From Bacteroidota bacterium (GTDB lineage Bacteria > Bacteroidota > Ignavibacteria > Ignavibacteriales > Ignavibacteriaceae): a DNA stretch of 16,717 bases. The translations under genes and the position numbers were made by a program. The DNA is taken from NCBI GenBank assembly GCA_023453665.1, contig JAEXTA010000176.1, forward strand, positions 1 to 16,717, read 5' to 3'. Each line of letters starts with the position of its first letter. Position 1 is the first letter of the stretch. Below, one piece after another: positions 7,681 to 16,109 of the stretch. The notes below the pieces were generated by a model. It did not search any database and was not told where the DNA came from. It saw nothing but the letters and a program-made list of their open reading frames with translations.

Positions 7681-9006
7681 TTGAAACTAATAATTAAATA
7701 CTCGTTTTATACTGCAATCGTTTTGATGCTTATTCAATTAACGGCTTGTTCAGCGGGGTCAATTGCAGATGACCCCGAATATTACAGGCAGCAGGCAATT
7801 GAATGGGAACAACAACTGAAACAGGATCCTAAAGATTTTGAAACCAGGAAAAATCTTTGCATCTACTATGTACAGATCAAGGATACAGAGAAAGCACAAA
7901 CACATCTTTCAAAAGCAATTGCTGAACAGCCTGATGATGCGGCAATCAATTTTTATTACGGATTAAATCTTGAAATGCTTAATCAGACAGACGATGCAAT
8001 TCAGTATTACAATAAATACACACGCTATCCTGAAGATTCGCCTTACAGAGATTTGATGGAAGGCAGACTGCTCTGGCTTAATAAAGATCGTGCTTATTCT
8101 GAAACCAAATCTTTGTTCCAGCAGGAAGATGAAATTTCTGTTGCTGAAGTTTCAGACAGTACACTTGCAGTATTTCCGCTAATCTACCAGGGAACTGACA
8201 CTACGTATGTACCGCTAAGCAGAGGTTTCAGTGAAATGGTTAGTATTGATCTTGCAAAAATAAAACAATTCAGAGTGCTTGAGCGTGTCAGGATACAGGC
8301 TGTACTGGATGAAATAAAATTCAGTCAATCAACTCTTGTTGATCAGTCAACTGCACCTCGTGCCGGCAAAATTCTAAAGGCGGGAACAATTGTCTCAGGA
8401 GATTATGATGTAACACGCAACGGTTACTTCAGAATAAATCTTGGCTCGTGGGATTCGCAGACAAGTATAAGAAAGTCGTGGGTAAATAAATCGGGTACTC
8501 TCGATGATTTTTTCCGCCTCCAGAAAGATGTTGTGTTTGCTTTCCTTCAGGCAAATGGAATTGAACTTACCAAAACTGAAATGGAATCAATATCACATAT
8601 TCCAACACAAAACCTCCAGGCATTTCTTTTATACTCACGCGGTTTACTTCAGGAAGATGCAGGAAATTTCAGACAGGCTGAATCATACTTTAACGATGCA
8701 ATTTCCCTTGACCCGCAATTTAACGCTGCTCAGAATAAAGTGGAGATGAACCAGAAAATGAGTATGAGCGGAGGGACTAAAGAACAGGTTGTATCAAAAT
8801 TACAAGCTGCAGACGTTGTTGTTCAGAGTGAATCTAATTCGCTTATTGAAAGCCGCGCATCAAGTGTTGGAAGTAATATTACTTCAAGTTTTATTCAGGG
8901 TGTGGATAACCGGAATCCCGCTGCAGAAGAATCATTACTTGGCAGAACTGTTTTACCGCCACCTCCTCCCCCTCCGCCGGATGGTTCAGCAATTAGAAAC
9001 AGGTAA
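7681..9006 (+). CDS. Lipoprotein with TPR - CsgG/FlgO-like - TPR layout and a polyproline tail
   Basis: The start is TTG, chosen because it gives a full lipoprotein signal: basic n-region (K2, K6), hydrophobic core and lipobox L20-T-A-C23. The mature 419-residue protein should be lipid-anchored, probably in the outer membrane. TPR-like helices (~38-130) are followed by a CsgG/FlgO-like domain (~162-297) with 'LAVFPLIYQG', 'GFSEMVSIDLAKI' and 'FRVLERVRIQAVLDEIKFS', then TPR-like helices (~305-345). The LERVRIQAVLDEIK stretch closely parallels VERERIQWILDEIK in the preceding gene, so the two are paralogues. The C-terminal ~90 residues are low-complexity (Ser, Asn, Gln) and include eight consecutive prolines (426-433) just before the end. 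Eight prolines normally need elongation factor P for efficient translation and could form a stiff spacer or binding peptide. Precise function unknown. Confidence 0.87.
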   Translation: MKLIIKYSFYTAIVLMLIQLTACSAGSIADDPEYYRQQAIEWEQQLKQDPKDFETRKNLCIYYVQIKDTEKAQTHLSKAIAEQPDDAAINFYYGLNLEMLNQTDDAIQYYNKYTRYPEDSPYRDLMEGRLLWLNKDRAYSETKSLFQQEDEISVAEVSDSTLAVFPLIYQGTDTTYVPLSRGFSEMVSIDLAKIKQFRVLERVRIQAVLDEIKFSQSTLVDQSTAPRAGKILKAGTIVSGDYDVTRNGYFRINLGSWDSQTSIRKSWVNKSGTLDDFFRLQKDVVFAFLQANGIELTKTEMESISHIPTQNLQAFLLYSRGLLQEDAGNFRQAESYFNDAISLDPQFNAAQNKVEMNQKMSMSGGTKEQVVSKLQAADVVVQSESNSLIESRASSVGSNITSSFIQGVDNRNPAAEESLLGRTVLPPPPPPPPDGSAIRNR

Positions 9007-9042
9007 ACAATTAATTCAGTTTTTAAGTATCAAGGAATAGTT

Positions 9043-10137
9043 ATGAAACGATACGTATTCTTACTTGCCACAGGGATCATATTCAGCATTAACAATATGT
9101 TTGCTCAGAATCTAAGAAGTGATTTCAGAAATTTTTCACTGAATATAATTCCTGTTTATGAAAGCTGGTCAATGGAAGACAGCACCAGCTTTAGCGAGTT
9201 TACAAATAAGTTAAACGGAAGTTATTACTTCACTCAGAATACAAACGTTGCGTTCAGTTCTCAGTATGCTACTGTTGGAGGTGATCTTAATAAGTTAAGT
9301 GGTATCTCTGATATCCAACTAATGTTTAATCATTACTTTCCGAATAAGATAATAGGCATACAGGGAGGAGTGAACATTCCAAGTGGTAAAACAAAATTGT
9401 CAGATGATGAATTCAATACATCACGCGTCATCAGTCAGAATCTTTTTGCTCTTAATACTCCAAACTTCGGTATGGGTTTGAATGCATTTTTAGGAATGAC
9501 GTGGACTCAACCATTATCCGATGTTTTTGTTTTTGGCGCCGGAGTTTCATACCAGTTAAAAAATGAATATCAGCCTTTAAAAAACTCTGACGCAAAGTAT
9601 AATCCATCGGATGAATTTTCGTTTACAGCAGGCTTTGATGTTAATGCCAGTAAAACATCAACCATTACTGCGGATGTAACAGGAATTTTTTACGGAAGTG
9701 ATGAACTCGACGGCAAAAAAATATTTAAAGCAGGCAACAGGATAATTTCCAACCTGCTTTATAATCAATATTTTGAGTATAACATCTTATCTCTGAATCT
9801 GATCTACCGTCATAGCTCTGTTGAAGAACTGGAAGGCATTGGACCTGTTCTGGATGAAGAGAAAATTAATCCAAGCCAGTTTTACACCGGAGTATCTTTC
9901 TTCCACAAAATCAGCAATGACGTTTCAATGAACTATGGATTGTTTTTAATCTTCTATGAAGAAACAGCATTGTACTTCTCAGGCTATACGGTTTATGGAA
10001 TCAGACTTGCCCCGGAATTTTCAGTTTCAAAGAATATTAAAATTCCTTTGTTCCTGAAATTTGCATTAGGAAGTCACAGTGAAAATTTAAGTCTGACTAA
10101 CTACCAGGTTGGTTCAGGAATAAAATTCAGTTTTTAG
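9043..10137 (+). CDS. Predicted outer-membrane beta-barrel protein
   Basis: This 364-residue protein has a clear Sec signal peptide (KR at 2-3, hydrophobic core, likely cleavage after A21 in NMFA|QN). The rest is a run of amphipathic beta-strands rich in alternating aromatic and small residues (for example KLNGSYYFTQNTNVAFSSQY and FFHKISNDVSMNYGLFLIFY), with Asn/Asp/Ser-rich turns. It ends in Phe (GSGIKFSF), as expected for recognition by the BAM machinery. No family motif (TonB box, plug, OmpA, PorP/SprF) was recognised. It lies 36 bp after the lipoprotein gene and 42 bp before the T9SS cargo gene, so it may be the outer-membrane partner of either. An AAGGAA site lies shortly before the ATG. 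Barrel localisation is fairly sure; role unknown. Confidence 0.8.
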   Translation: MKRYVFLLATGIIFSINNMFAQNLRSDFRNFSLNIIPVYESWSMEDSTSFSEFTNKLNGSYYFTQNTNVAFSSQYATVGGDLNKLSGISDIQLMFNHYFPNKIIGIQGGVNIPSGKTKLSDDEFNTSRVISQNLFALNTPNFGMGLNAFLGMTWTQPLSDVFVFGAGVSYQLKNEYQPLKNSDAKYNPSDEFSFTAGFDVNASKTSTITADVTGIFYGSDELDGKKIFKAGNRIISNLLYNQYFEYNILSLNLIYRHSSVEELEGIGPVLDEEKINPSQFYTGVSFFHKISNDVSMNYGLFLIFYEETALYFSGYTVYGIRLAPEFSVSKNIKIPLFLKFALGSHSENLSLTNYQVGSGIKFSF

Positions 10138-10179
10138 TTTTGTATTTCTTCAGTCAATCATATAAAAATTGGTGACGTA

Positions 10180-13100
10180 ATGAAAAGTTTTAAACTAATT
10201 GGAAATTTAAAGTTGATTGCCCTTTTAATCATATTATTCTCAGGCAGTCAATTGTTAGCACAAACCGATCCTGACTTTGAATGGGTTCGAAATCTTGGCG
10301 GATCATTAACTGATGAAATTAAAGATGTAGTTACTGATAACCAGGGAAATATTATTGTAACCGGATCATTCGATACTTTTATGTCCATAGGCGATATCAA
10401 CCTTGCAGCATCAGGCGGTTCAGATGTATTTGTTGCAAAGTTTGACAATGATGGAAACGTTTTGTGGGCAAGACAAGGCGGAAGCGGAAATTATGATGTC
10501 GGACATTCTGTTATAGTTGATAATAACGGCGACATTATTATAACAGGCATTTATAATGGTGATGCGTTATTTGGAACCTTCTCTTTACCTGCCCGCGGCG
10601 GATATGATATCTTTATAGCTAAGTACACCGCAGACGGAAATATAATCTGGGCTGACCGTGCCGGCGGACAGGGTTTTGATTTTGCCGAGCAGGTTGACAT
10701 TGATAACCTGAATAATATTTATATCACCGGCACTTATGAAGGGGTTGCTATCTTTGATACAATTTCTGTTTCAACTATTGAATCAACCAATATCTATACT
10801 GCCAAATACAATTCAAACGGTGATGTTCAATGGGTAAGGGTTGGTGAAACGAACTCATTTTCCAGCGGTTCCTACGGACTTGCAGTAAGCAGTAATAATG
10901 AAGTCTACATTGCCGGATCATTTGATTCACCTATTAATTTTTCAGGAACATTGCTCTCCGGTCAGCAAGGTAATGATATTTTTTTAGTTAAGTATAATTC
11001 AGATGGAGGACTTATCTGGGCAATACAGGCAGCAGGATTAAGCTCCGCCGATCAGGCACGCGATGTTTTTATTGATAAAGATGATTTCGTTTATGTCACA
11101 GGTTCATTTGGTCAGTCGGTGAGTTTTGGAAATTTTAATTTAACTGCTTCTGCACAAACCGACATATTCATTGTAAAATATACACCCCAGGGTGATCCGG
11201 TCTGGGCAACTCAGGATGGTCAGCCGGTATTTGATAACTCGGGCGCTGGAGTGGTTGTAGATGATGGTGGTAATGTCGCAGTCATCTCTGAGGTAGCACA
11301 AGTTGTCGGTTCAGGTGAAGTGAATGACCTGTATATCAGCAGGTATAATAATGATGGACAGAAGATATGGGGTTATATTATAGGCAGCCAGGGTTCTGAT
11401 TATGCAGGAAAAATTACAACAGATGTTAACGGTGATATTATTGCTGCGGGAAGGTTTTATGAAAGCGGTACATTCGGTACAAAACCTTTGACCAGTAACG
11501 GATTTCATGATGCCTTCTTTGGTAAAGTACCAACTCCGAGATTTTCTGTTGCTGATAACACAATTGATTTTGGCAACGTTGCGATAGGCAGCACACGAGA
11601 CATCGGTCTAACAATTCATAATACAGCAAATACAACATTACATTTTTATAATTCAGTTATTGGCGGCAATGATGCTTCCGTTTTTTCTTTTAGTCCACCT
11701 CCATTTTCTATTGAACCTTTAGATTCATTAACACTTTTAGTTGGATTTTCTCCGCTTACATCAGGCATAAAATCCGCGCATATATTATTCGAAACAGATT
11801 CACCTTTTAATCCGGATACTGTTTTTCTTACCGGTTCAGCGGGTGATGTTTCTATTATACTTTCAACAAGTTTGTTGGATTTTGGTTCGGTCGATACATC
11901 AGGCTCAGCCGGAAGAACGGTTACAGTAACTAATGTGGGATCAGCACCTGCTGTTATTCTACTGCCACTGATCTTAGGATTAAACCAGGGTGATTTTTCT
12001 GTGAACAATGTTCAAACATTCCCTGATACTCTTCAACCACAGGAATCAAAAGATATAACTGTCACTTTTTCTCCTGCTGCATTAGGTATCAGATCAGCTC
12101 AACTGCAAATTTTAAGTAATGCACCAAGCAGTCCCGATCTGGTTAGCTTGCAGGGTACAGGTACTGCCGCCGAAGCAATAATAACACTCTCGACTTCCCT
12201 GCTGGACTTTGGCACTGTTGATATTAATAATTTTTCCGAAAGAATTCTTACAATTACAAATACCGGTTCTCTCCAGACAGTTATTGATGAGGCTACTATT
12301 CTGCCTGTAAGTAATACTGAATTTTCAGTGGTTGCACCAAACTTCCCCATCACTCTTGAACCTGAAGAAGCCGCAAATATTACCATAAGATTTGCGCCGA
12401 CTACATCAGGAGATAAATTAGCACAGTTGCGAATAGTAAGTAATGCTATAAGCAGTCCTGACTTAGTTGAGCTGGAAGGAAATGCAGTTACAGGCATAGT
12501 GGTAAATCTTCCTCCATCACCACAGTTAGGTCAGACGATTAATCTTAGAATTTCTCCTCCACCGGGATTTACAGCAACAGGCGGTCAAATATTTTACAGA
12601 CAGGCTGGAGAATCAGGATATTCAAATTCAGTATTAACTTTGCAGGATACATCTTATATAACAAGTATTCCTCCTCAATTTTCAACAATTAAGGGAATTG
12701 AGTTTTATGTTGAATTTACTGATGGGGAAATTATTGTAACATATCCAACAACAAACCCTGCAGCCCAGCCAGCAATACTTCAGATAAATGTTCCGGTATT
12801 TCCTTTCCAGGGATTAATTCCTGGTGCTGAATACAGAATGATTTCAATTCCATTAACAATAAATAACCCTGATATACTTTCAGTAATTGGTGATGATTAC
12901 GGACAATATGATTCTACGCTTTGGAGAATTTTCAGGTGGAATTCCATACAAAATAACTACGATGAATTTCCGGAAATCGCAGTTGATATTACTCCCGGTA
13001 ACGCATTCTGGCTGATTAACAGACAGGGAACTTCATTCGACATTGATAATGCGGTAAGTGTGCAAACCTCAAATGATTTTATAATAAATCTTCCTGCTAA

Positions 13101-14091
13101 CAGCTGGACTCAATTAGGTAATCCATTTGCTTTCCCTGTTGATTGGACAATGATTGAAGCATCAAGTCTTCTCAATTTACCGATTAGATGGAATCCGGAT
13201 TCACTCGACTATGAATTGAATCAAACAATTCTTGAACCATGGGACGGGTACTGGGTTCGCAATCCGCTTAACCAGGTTGTAACACTTAATATTCCTCCAA
13301 TCCGTTTTATCGAAGAAAATAGTTTACCGAAAGAAAATATCCGCCTGGTTGACGGCGAATTTATTGTTCAGATAAGATCGGGAATTGAAGGAAGTAAAAT
13401 AAGAGATAACCAAAACTTTATCGGAATGGTTAACGAAAATAATTTTGTATATGGCAAGAATGTTCCTGAACCTCCTTCAATCAGCAATAAACTACAGTTA
13501 AGCATAGTTGATTCCGAAAAAAGTTTTGCACAAAACACTGTAAGAATAAATTCTCAGGGTGCAGTATGGTATCTCAGGATTAAAACAACACAGTATGATA
13601 AAAATGTTAACCTGAGTTTTGATTTATTGAATCAACTGCCTGAAGGATTTGGTTTATACCTTCTTGATGTTGACAGACAAACATTTATTCCGGTTAGTAA
13701 TTTCGGAACTAGTTTGAGTATCTCGGATCAGCAAATTATAAATTTGAAACTGATAATCGGGACACAAAAATTTGCGGAAAATAATTCAGATAACATCTCA
13801 CTCACACCAACAGATTATTTGCTGCATCAGAATTATCCTAACCCGTTTAATCCTTCAACTAACATTAATTATTATCTGAAAGAAAAAAGTACAGTTACAC
13901 TTGAAGTGTACGATATACTTGGCAACAGGATAACAACACTCATAGATAACAAACAACAAAACTCAGGGAATCATTCAATAGTATGGAGCGGTGTTAACCT
14001 AAACGGTATTCCTGTTTCAAGCGGAGTTTACATTTATAAAATCCGCGCAAATGAATTTACAGCGAGCAGGAAAATGCTTCTTCTTAAATAG
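10180..14091 (+). CDS. Large T9SS-secreted surface protein: seven SBBP propeller repeats, three ASH Ig-like repeats, type A sorting domain
   Basis: This 1303-residue protein begins with a Sec signal (likely cleavage after A27). Residues ~30-450 contain seven repeats of ~58-62 residues of the SBBP type. Each has a core like 'GNIIVTGSF', then 'D-x-F-x-x-KY-x-x-x-G-x-x-x-W'. Seven copies fit a closed seven-bladed beta-propeller. Residues ~454-768 hold three ASH/choice-of-anchor-D Ig-like repeats of ~107 residues; copies two and three begin LSTSLLDFGSVD and LSTSLLDFGTVD. A beta-rich region (~769-1210) follows, then the type A T9SS sorting domain (~1213-1303) with NYPNPFNPST and 'SSGVYIYKI...RKMLLLK'. 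The protein should therefore cross the outer membrane through T9SS and be released or anchored on the surface. It is the last gene of the run and a terminator follows 26 bp after its stop. The ligand is unknown. Confidence 0.93.
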   Translation: MKSFKLIGNLKLIALLIILFSGSQLLAQTDPDFEWVRNLGGSLTDEIKDVVTDNQGNIIVTGSFDTFMSIGDINLAASGGSDVFVAKFDNDGNVLWARQGGSGNYDVGHSVIVDNNGDIIITGIYNGDALFGTFSLPARGGYDIFIAKYTADGNIIWADRAGGQGFDFAEQVDIDNLNNIYITGTYEGVAIFDTISVSTIESTNIYTAKYNSNGDVQWVRVGETNSFSSGSYGLAVSSNNEVYIAGSFDSPINFSGTLLSGQQGNDIFLVKYNSDGGLIWAIQAAGLSSADQARDVFIDKDDFVYVTGSFGQSVSFGNFNLTASAQTDIFIVKYTPQGDPVWATQDGQPVFDNSGAGVVVDDGGNVAVISEVAQVVGSGEVNDLYISRYNNDGQKIWGYIIGSQGSDYAGKITTDVNGDIIAAGRFYESGTFGTKPLTSNGFHDAFFGKVPTPRFSVADNTIDFGNVAIGSTRDIGLTIHNTANTTLHFYNSVIGGNDASVFSFSPPPFSIEPLDSLTLLVGFSPLTSGIKSAHILFETDSPFNPDTVFLTGSAGDVSIILSTSLLDFGSVDTSGSAGRTVTVTNVGSAPAVILLPLILGLNQGDFSVNNVQTFPDTLQPQESKDITVTFSPAALGIRSAQLQILSNAPSSPDLVSLQGTGTAAEAIITLSTSLLDFGTVDINNFSERILTITNTGSLQTVIDEATILPVSNTEFSVVAPNFPITLEPEEAANITIRFAPTTSGDKLAQLRIVSNAISSPDLVELEGNAVTGIVVNLPPSPQLGQTINLRISPPPGFTATGGQIFYRQAGESGYSNSVLTLQDTSYITSIPPQFSTIKGIEFYVEFTDGEIIVTYPTTNPAAQPAILQINVPVFPFQGLIPGAEYRMISIPLTINNPDILSVIGDDYGQYDSTLWRIFRWNSIQNNYDEFPEIAVDITPGNAFWLINRQGTSFDIDNAVSVQTSNDFIINLPANSWTQLGNPFAFPVDWTMIEASSLLNLPIRWNPDSLDYELNQTILEPWDGYWVRNPLNQVVTLNIPPIRFIEENSLPKENIRLVDGEFIVQIRSGIEGSKIRDNQNFIGMVNENNFVYGKNVPEPPSISNKLQLSIVDSEKSFAQNTVRINSQGAVWYLRIKTTQYDKNVNLSFDLLNQLPEGFGLYLLDVDRQTFIPVSNFGTSLSISDQQIINLKLIIGTQKFAENNSDNISLTPTDYLLHQNYPNPFNPSTNINYYLKEKSTVTLEVYDILGNRITTLIDNKQQNSGNHSIVWSGVNLNGIPVSSGVYIYKIRANEFTASRKMLLLK

Positions 14092-14116
14092 AAATGAAAA
14101 TTGAATTTCTTGCAGT

Positions 14117-14150
14117 AAAGGCGATTTTGAATAAATCGCCTTTTTTGTTT
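14117..14150 (+). terminator. Rho-independent terminator ending the nine-gene run
   Basis: An 11-bp perfect inverted repeat, AAAGGCGATTT (14117-14127) and AAATCGCCTTT (14133-14143), is separated by a 5-nt loop and followed by a T-rich tract running to 14150. It lies 26 bp after the stop of the T9SS protein gene. Its end nearly touches the apparent start of the next gene (14153), which therefore needs its own promoter, or readthrough, to be expressed. Confidence 0.92.
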
Positions 14151-14152
14151 TA

Positions 14153-14992
14153 TTGCATTCAAACTTATATGATAACTTAATCAACAAATCACTGAAGTAT
14201 TTGGAATCAAATAAAAAATATTTGGATGAATCCGGTGAGCATCTCAGTGATGAGATCCTGACTAATTATTATTCAGATAAGGATATTCTTACTGAAGAAG
14301 AAATTCTATTTATTGATTCACATCTGCAGAATTGCAGAGAGTGTAAAGCAAAAATTAAATCATATAGTAACGTAATTTCTCCGGACATAGATCAATCATT
14401 TGATTACAATAGAAAATTCTCTGGTTCTGAAAATAAATCATGGTTGAATAAATATTTCAACTATATTAAATACATATCCGTCATTCTGTTTATTATTTTA
14501 ATCTTTATCATAATGTTCTACGATCCGGACGCAGGTAAAAAGCAGAGCAATGTTTTTGTTGATAAAATTCCGGATACTATGGATATCAGTTTACAGATGC
14601 CCTCAAATAACCAACAATCCTTAAATAATGAAAAAATATATAATGAGAAGGATGTAATAAGCAGACCGGGTGCGACAGAACTGTTCTTTCACAATGTTTT
14701 GCTTGAGAATTTTATACATCAAAGCAAAACTGAAACAAGAAAAATAACGATCTCTTCTCCGGCACTTGATGAACTGGTTACAAGTAGTATTTCATTTAAA
14801 TGGAAGATGAATTCGGCTGCAGGTAATATACAATTCGTAATCGTTGATAATAAAAACACGAGTTTATACAATTCGACTGTTTCAGGTTCAGGATTAACAA
14901 TAGAAAAACGATTTAAAGACGGATTATACTACTGGAAAATTTATTCGGCAGGAAATCTTGAAGCAGTCGGCAGATTTATCGTCCGCAAGTAA
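14153..14992 (+). CDS. Anti-sigma-factor-like membrane protein with HxxxCxxC zinc finger and extracytoplasmic beta domain
   Basis: This 279-residue protein has an N-terminal cytoplasmic region with HLSDEIL followed by H57-x3-C61-x2-C64 (SHLQNCREC), the signature of zinc-finger (ZAS/zf-HC2) anti-sigma factors. One membrane helix (~102-122, VILFIILIFIIMFY) leads to an extracytoplasmic tail. Its last ~80 residues form strands like an Ig-type domain (SISFKWKMNSAAG, GLYYWKIYSAG). ZAS proteins normally hold an ECF sigma factor at the membrane, but no sigma-factor gene adjoins this one, so the partner must lie elsewhere or the domain has another use. The start is uncertain. TTG at 14153 is the first start codon after the in-frame stop at 14132, but it lies 3 nt after a terminator and has no ribosome site. 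In-frame TTG codons ~15-25 residues later are alternatives. The CDS itself is sound. Confidence 0.8.
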   Translation: MHSNLYDNLINKSLKYLESNKKYLDESGEHLSDEILTNYYSDKDILTEEEILFIDSHLQNCRECKAKIKSYSNVISPDIDQSFDYNRKFSGSENKSWLNKYFNYIKYISVILFIILIFIIMFYDPDAGKKQSNVFVDKIPDTMDISLQMPSNNQQSLNNEKIYNEKDVISRPGATELFFHNVLLENFIHQSKTETRKITISSPALDELVTSSISFKWKMNSAAGNIQFVIVDNKNTSLYNSTVSGSGLTIEKRFKDGLYYWKIYSAGNLEAVGRFIVRK

Positions 14993-14997
14993 TATTA

Positions 14998-15840
14998 TTA
15001 TCTGAACGAGGGCTCAACACAAGCGGCATGACTCGAACCGCAGATAAGAAATACACGCTCACCTTTACCTGTCAATTCTTTAACAACTCTTATCAACTGA
15101 ATATTCCTCAGATCATTTGTAAAGTCCATCATATCTCCGAGATAACCGGGCAACCCATAACTATCATCCACGTCACGCCAATTAGGTCCATCAGGGAAAT
15201 ACTTTTTCCAGTAACCATCAACATCTTCAACAGATTTAAAATTGTGCTGCTGATTTACATACTCAGCACGTTTATAGAATTCGCTTATATATTCTTCAGG
15301 GCTGGCTGGTTTACCATGTCTCAACTGTCCAAAGTAAGGATTTAATATTTGTGCGAGTGCGATCTGTTCGGGTTCAAACTTTCTCAATAATTCTTTAGCA
15401 AGTTGTTCCTTGGATAAATCCCAGTTGTAAATATCCAGCCCATCTCTATGCGCTAAATGTTTTACATATCCTCCTTCACCAAGGTTTTCAACCGGATCCA
15501 TTAAACCCGGGATTAAAAAATCTAATCTGCCTTCAACAAGTGCAATTGTCGGTTTTAATTTATTCCATTCATCTTCAATCATTTTAATTTGCGGATGATT
15601 CGCATCTCTAGAATGCTCAGCACCGAATATGATAAAACTACTATCAGATAAAATGTAAGGACGAGCATGATCATTTATCAAATCATAATTTTTAAATGAA
15701 ATTATAGAATCAGAAAATACTTGGGAGGATTGGACAACAAGATAATATGGCGGTGATTTCCAGGCTATTAAATAAATTATAGTCAGTAAAATAACCACTC
15801 CAACCAATATGAATGCGATAATCTTTAAAGGTTTTTTCAT
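14998..15840 (-). CDS. Membrane-anchored TraB/TIKI/EreA-like putative metal-dependent hydrolase
   Basis: This is a 280-residue protein starting at the ATG whose complement is at 15838-15840. An upstream in-frame TTG (15888) would add 16 residues before the MKKPLK start of a good membrane anchor, so the ATG was chosen. A single N-terminal helix (~7-27) is followed by a large extracytoplasmic domain. Its conserved points are G73-A-E-H76, 'KPTIALVEGR' with E103, and near the C-terminus ICGSSH with H271. This spacing of GxxH, a Glu about 27 residues later, and a C-terminal G-x-[ST]-H matches the TIKI/TraB/GumN/EreA/ChaN fold, whose active members use these His and Glu residues for metal-dependent hydrolysis. 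No close named family was recognised. The gene converges on the anti-sigma-like gene with only 5 bp between the stops and no visible terminator. Its substrate is unknown. Confidence 0.8.
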   Translation of the reverse strand: MKKPLKIIAFILVGVVILLTIIYLIAWKSPPYYLVVQSSQVFSDSIISFKNYDLINDHARPYILSDSSFIIFGAEHSRDANHPQIKMIEDEWNKLKPTIALVEGRLDFLIPGLMDPVENLGEGGYVKHLAHRDGLDIYNWDLSKEQLAKELLRKFEPEQIALAQILNPYFGQLRHGKPASPEEYISEFYKRAEYVNQQHNFKSVEDVDGYWKKYFPDGPNWRDVDDSYGLPGYLGDMMDFTNDLRNIQLIRVVKELTGKGERVFLICGSSHAACVEPSFR

Positions 15841-15963
15841 GTTATTATCATTTGTGATCGATAGTACAAATTGCGAATCTGCAATCAAGCCGGCAATAGA
15901 ATGAATGGACTAATCTGGATAAGTATGTAAAAATGAAGATGGCAGGTAAATCAAGAAATTTTG

Positions 15964-16037
<74 letters not shown>

Positions 16038-16082
16038 GTTATTTCAATTTATATTTTGAAGAACCTACCCCAATCCTGATGG

Positions 16083-16109
16083 ACCTGCTCTCCGCCTCGG
16101 CGGACAGGT
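16083..16109. repeat. Small GC-rich palindromic element in the tRNA remnant
   Basis: The core TCCGCC-TC-GGCGGA (16091-16104) is a perfect inverted repeat with a 2-nt centre. ACCTG (16083-16087) and CAGGT (16105-16109) extend it to an 11-bp stem with a 3-nt bulge. Compared with the intact tRNA, exactly 18 bp (16091-16108) are additional. Its G+C content is far above that of the surroundings. It resembles a small dispersed palindromic repeat (REP- or MITE-like), but only one copy was found in this window. Confidence 0.7.

Noticed and set aside
6604..9006. Curli-type CsgG secretion channels
   Set aside because: No curli subunit or CsgE/F-like gene is present, and the long hairpins that form the CsgG pore are not visible; only the CsgG/FlgO-like core is supported.
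8504..9040. Two plus-strand frames (8504-8749 and 8789-9040) overlapping the lipoprotein gene
   Set aside because: They are in a shifted frame inside a gene with a continuous domain structure and show no plausible start context.
11646..12008. Minus-strand open frame of 120 codons opposite the ASH repeats
   Set aside because: It lies antisense to a well-supported repeat-containing CDS, has no recognisable domain or ribosome site, and similar antisense frames occur at 12099-12497 and 11438-11638, as expected by chance opposite a repetitive gene.
15028..15345. Plus-strand open frame of 105 codons
   Set aside because: It lies opposite the TIKI/EreA-like gene, whose conserved residues are clear, and shows no motif of its own.
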